A DNA stretch of 7,829 nt from Pseudomonadota bacterium (GTDB lineage Bacteria; Pseudomonadota; Alphaproteobacteria; Rhizobiales; Xanthobacteraceae): NCBI GenBank assembly GCA_023392205.1, contig JAEVZN010000127.1, forward strand, positions 1 to 7,829, given 5' to 3'. Positions within the stretch are counted from its first letter, which is position 1; the number at the start of each line of letters is the position of its first letter. The position numbers and the translations under genes were made by a program. Positions 6,241 to 7,829 of the stretch are shown piece after piece. Below the pieces are notes generated by a model. It was given only the letters and a program-made list of their open reading frames with translations, did no database searches and was not told where the DNA came from.

Positions 6241-6393
6241 GTCGTGTCTCCCGGCCCCGCCCAAGGCTACCACTGCGTTAAGCCGGCAAATCCGGCGAGA
6301 CAGCGGCAAGATCCGATTCAGGTCATGATAGAACGGCCGGCCGGGGAGACCAACCCGGCGCCCCCTTCCGACCGCACCGAGATCTCTTCCCAC
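6241..6393. other. divergent intergenic region between the secreted-protein/ubiA pair and rsmE
   Basis: This 153-bp stretch should carry the promoters for both directions. It contains short GC-rich inverted repeats (GCCGG/CCGGC at 6282-6296 and the palindrome CGGCCGGCCG at 6334-6343), common in GC-rich DNA. I find no clear -35/-10 pair. An ATG at 6325, in frame with rsmE, would add 23 residues that do not look like the family. Confidence 0.45.
6248..6252 (-). promoter_or_regulatory. ribosome binding site for the secreted four-Cys protein
   Basis: GGGAG on the minus strand with a 7-nt spacer to the ATG at 6240. Together with the signal peptide it decides this start over the long open frame continuing upstream. 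Confidence 0.65.
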
Positions 6394-7137
6394 ATGGCAC
6401 GTTACGATTTTCGTACCCCCCGTCTGTATGTGGAGTCCGCGCTGGCGCAGGGAACCTCGGTGCCTCTGGACCGCGACCAGTTCAATTATCTGGTCAATGT
6501 TCTGCGATTGCAGGCCGGCGATCCGGTGCTTGTCTTCAATGGTGTAGAGGGCGAATGGCGGGCAGTTCTGCAGCCTTCCGGGCGCAAGAGCGCCGTTCTC
6601 TCGGTCGTGGAGCAGTTGCGTGCGCAGGACAGCGCCGGTGATCTGCATTATCTTTTCGCGCCGCTCAAGCATGCACGGCTCGACTATATGGTGCAGAAAG
6701 CCGTCGAAATCGGCGCAAGCCGCCTGCAGCCCGTGACAACGCGCCACACCCAGGTGAGCCGCCTCAACCTCGATCGCATGCGTGCTAATGTCATCGAGGC
6801 GGCCGAGCAATGCGGCGTGTTGTCGATCCCGTCGGTCGGCGAGGCCCGGCCGCTGGAGCGCGCGATTTCCGAGCTCGAGGCCGGCAGAACATTGATCTTC
6901 TGCGACGAGAACGCGCCGATTTCTGACCCTCTTCTGGCTTTATCTGCGGTTGCTCGGTCAAGTTCTGTGGCTGTTCTGATCGGTCCGGAGGGCGGATTCT
7001 CCGAGGATGAACGCGCCATGCTGCTCCGCCATCCCGGCGTGATCCGTCTGGCTCTGGGTCCAAGAATCCTGCGTGCGGACACGGCCGCGGTCGCGGCGCT
7101 GGCGCTGGTTCAGGCAAGCCTCGGCGACTGGCGCTGA
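6394..7137 (+). CDS. rsmE: 16S rRNA (uracil-1498-N3)-methyltransferase
   Basis: RsmE methylates N3 of U1498 in 16S rRNA using S-adenosylmethionine, on the assembled 30S subunit. The 247-aa length is typical. The N-terminal PUA-like RNA-binding part (about 1-75) includes QFNYLVNVLRLQAGDPVLVFNG. The SPOUT knot domain follows with KHARLDYMVQKAVEIGASRLQPV (92-114), EAAEQC (135-140), LIGPEGGFSEDE (195-206) and LGPRILRADTA (221-231), the last two forming the SAM-binding knot; Asp229 stands where many members have Glu. The start MARYDF at 6394 matches the family N-terminus; upstream in-frame ATGs at 6325 and 6244 would add unrelated residues. The ribosome site is weak (GAG, long spacer). It is divergent from the secreted-protein/ubiA pair, and its last 28 bp overlap the 3' end of the convergent MFS gene. 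Confidence 0.95.
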   Translation: MARYDFRTPRLYVESALAQGTSVPLDRDQFNYLVNVLRLQAGDPVLVFNGVEGEWRAVLQPSGRKSAVLSVVEQLRAQDSAGDLHYLFAPLKHARLDYMVQKAVEIGASRLQPVTTRHTQVSRLNLDRMRANVIEAAEQCGVLSIPSVGEARPLERAISELEAGRTLIFCDENAPISDPLLALSAVARSSSVAVLIGPEGGFSEDERAMLLRHPGVIRLALGPRILRADTAAVAALALVQASLGDWR

Positions 7138-7829
7138 GCAAAGGCCGGCCGCAGCAGCAGGACCAGCGGCACGGTGATAACGACCAGCCCCGCCACCACC
7201 ATCACGCCGCCGGGAAGGCCGATCACGTCGCCGATCATGCCATAGACGATCGGGGCCACCGCGCCGGCGCCGATGGTGCCGGTGTAAAACATCCCGAACG
7301 CGCGCTCGCGTTTGTCCGCCGTGACGAGCGCGGGCACCGACCCATACAGCACCGAGGACGTGCCGTTGAGTGCGACGCCCAGCAGTGGCAGCAGCGCCAT
7401 GCCGGCCATCAGCGGCAGAGGCAGCAGAGCCAGGATCAGCAGCGGCGTGGCGATCTCGGTCAGCAGCACGGTGGCGATCATCCCGATCCGCGCACCGAGC
7501 CAGGCGCAGACGAGCTTGCCGACCGCGCCGCCCGCAAAGACCAGCGTCAAGGCCAGTCCGACGGTCGGAAGGCTGGCGCCTTTCGCGGCCAGGATGAACG
7601 GCAGAAAGGTGAGAAAGCCCATGCGGGTGGCGCTGTCGATGATGCCGATGGTCATCAGCATGCCGAAGGCGCCGCGCATCGCCTTGGGCGGATCGGCTTG
7701 CGGCGTGAGGTCGGTGTCGGGTCGCAGCGCGGCCCCTGTCGCCGGTTTCGGCGCCAGCCGGTAGATCAGAAACGCTGCCACGAGGCCGACCGCACCGAGC
7801 AGCAGGAGCGTCGGCCGCCAGGGCAGGAT
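7110..7829 (-). CDS. MFS transporter, C-terminal part (runs off right edge)
   Basis: The 239 residues present are strongly hydrophobic and fit the second half of a 12-helix major facilitator: one helix (about 1-24, probably TM6), a hydrophilic central loop (about 25-48, with Pro, Asp and Arg), then six helices to the C-terminus. GGAVGKLVCAWLGARIG (about 98-114) resembles the repeated MFS loop motif between TM8 and TM9. The frame stays open to the window edge, so the start lies outside; an internal GTG at 7781 falls inside a helix and is not a start. GTSSVLYGSVPALV and FGMFYTGTIGAGAVAPIVYG are typical substrate-path helices, but no subfamily can be named, so substrate and direction are unknown. 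The tail QRQSPRLA is encoded antisense to the last codons of rsmE. Confidence 0.85.
   Translation of the reverse strand: MLPWRPTLLLLGAVGLVAAFLIYRLAPKPATGAALRPDTDLTPQADPPKAMRGAFGMLMTIGIIDSATRMGFLTFLPFILAAKGASLPTVGLALTLVFAGGAVGKLVCAWLGARIGMIATVLLTEIATPLLILALLPLPLMAGMALLPLLGVALNGTSSVLYGSVPALVTADKRERAFGMFYTGTIGAGAVAPIVYGMIGDVIGLPGGVMVVAGLVVITVPLVLLLRPAFAQRQSPRLA

Noticed and set aside
6334..6343. CGGCCGGCCG palindrome in the rsmE upstream region.
   Set aside because: Simple GC-rich palindromes of this type are common by chance in such DNA.
6241..6810. 190-codon upstream extension of the secreted-protein frame.
   Set aside because: It is antisense to rsmE, and the signal peptide plus GGGAG fix the start at 6240.

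Overview
The window looks like chromosomal core DNA of an alphaproteobacterium of the Rhizobiales, most likely Bradyrhizobium/Nitrobacteraceae-like (Afipia, Rhodopseudomonas and Nitrobacter are alternatives). The evidence is the high GC content, the rhizobial-type PmbA/TldE–CysQ–DUF4170–DUF374–WaaA gene cluster, a DUF6101-type protein and a Cys-containing secreted protein next to ubiA. The genus is inferred from remembered protein similarity, not from a search. I see no mobile element, CRISPR array, tRNA or rRNA.

Left block (1-3816, all on the minus strand, transcribed from about 3.8 kb toward position 1): pmbA/tldE, then a cysQ-like phosphatase that overlaps it by 14 bp and starts with TTG, then a small DUF4170 protein, a DUF374 acyltransferase-like protein, and the N-terminal 202 codons of waaA (Kdo transferase), which runs off the left edge. 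Spacing is -14, 63, 18 and 7 bp, so this is probably one operon. The last two genes point to lipid A/LPS inner-core assembly; the first three have no proven tie to it.

Middle (3817-4593): a 210-bp divergent intergenic region with small hairpins, then a plus-strand DUF6101-type gene of unknown function with a very basic C-terminal part. It converges on ubiA with a 16-bp gap.

Right block (4610-7829): a minus-strand pair made of a secreted Pro/Ala-rich four-cysteine protein and ubiA (ubiquinone biosynthesis), joined by an ATGA stop/start overlap. Divergent from it is rsmE (16S rRNA m3U1498 methyltransferase). The 3' end of rsmE overlaps by 28 bp the 3' end of a convergent MFS transporter gene, whose N-terminal half lies beyond the right edge.

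I found no convincing new defence, mobile or biosynthetic system. The items most worth a second look are the conserved uncharacterised proteins (DUF4170, DUF6101, the four-Cys secreted protein) in their envelope/quinone contexts, and a few expression details (TTG start, overlaps, uncertain pmbA start).
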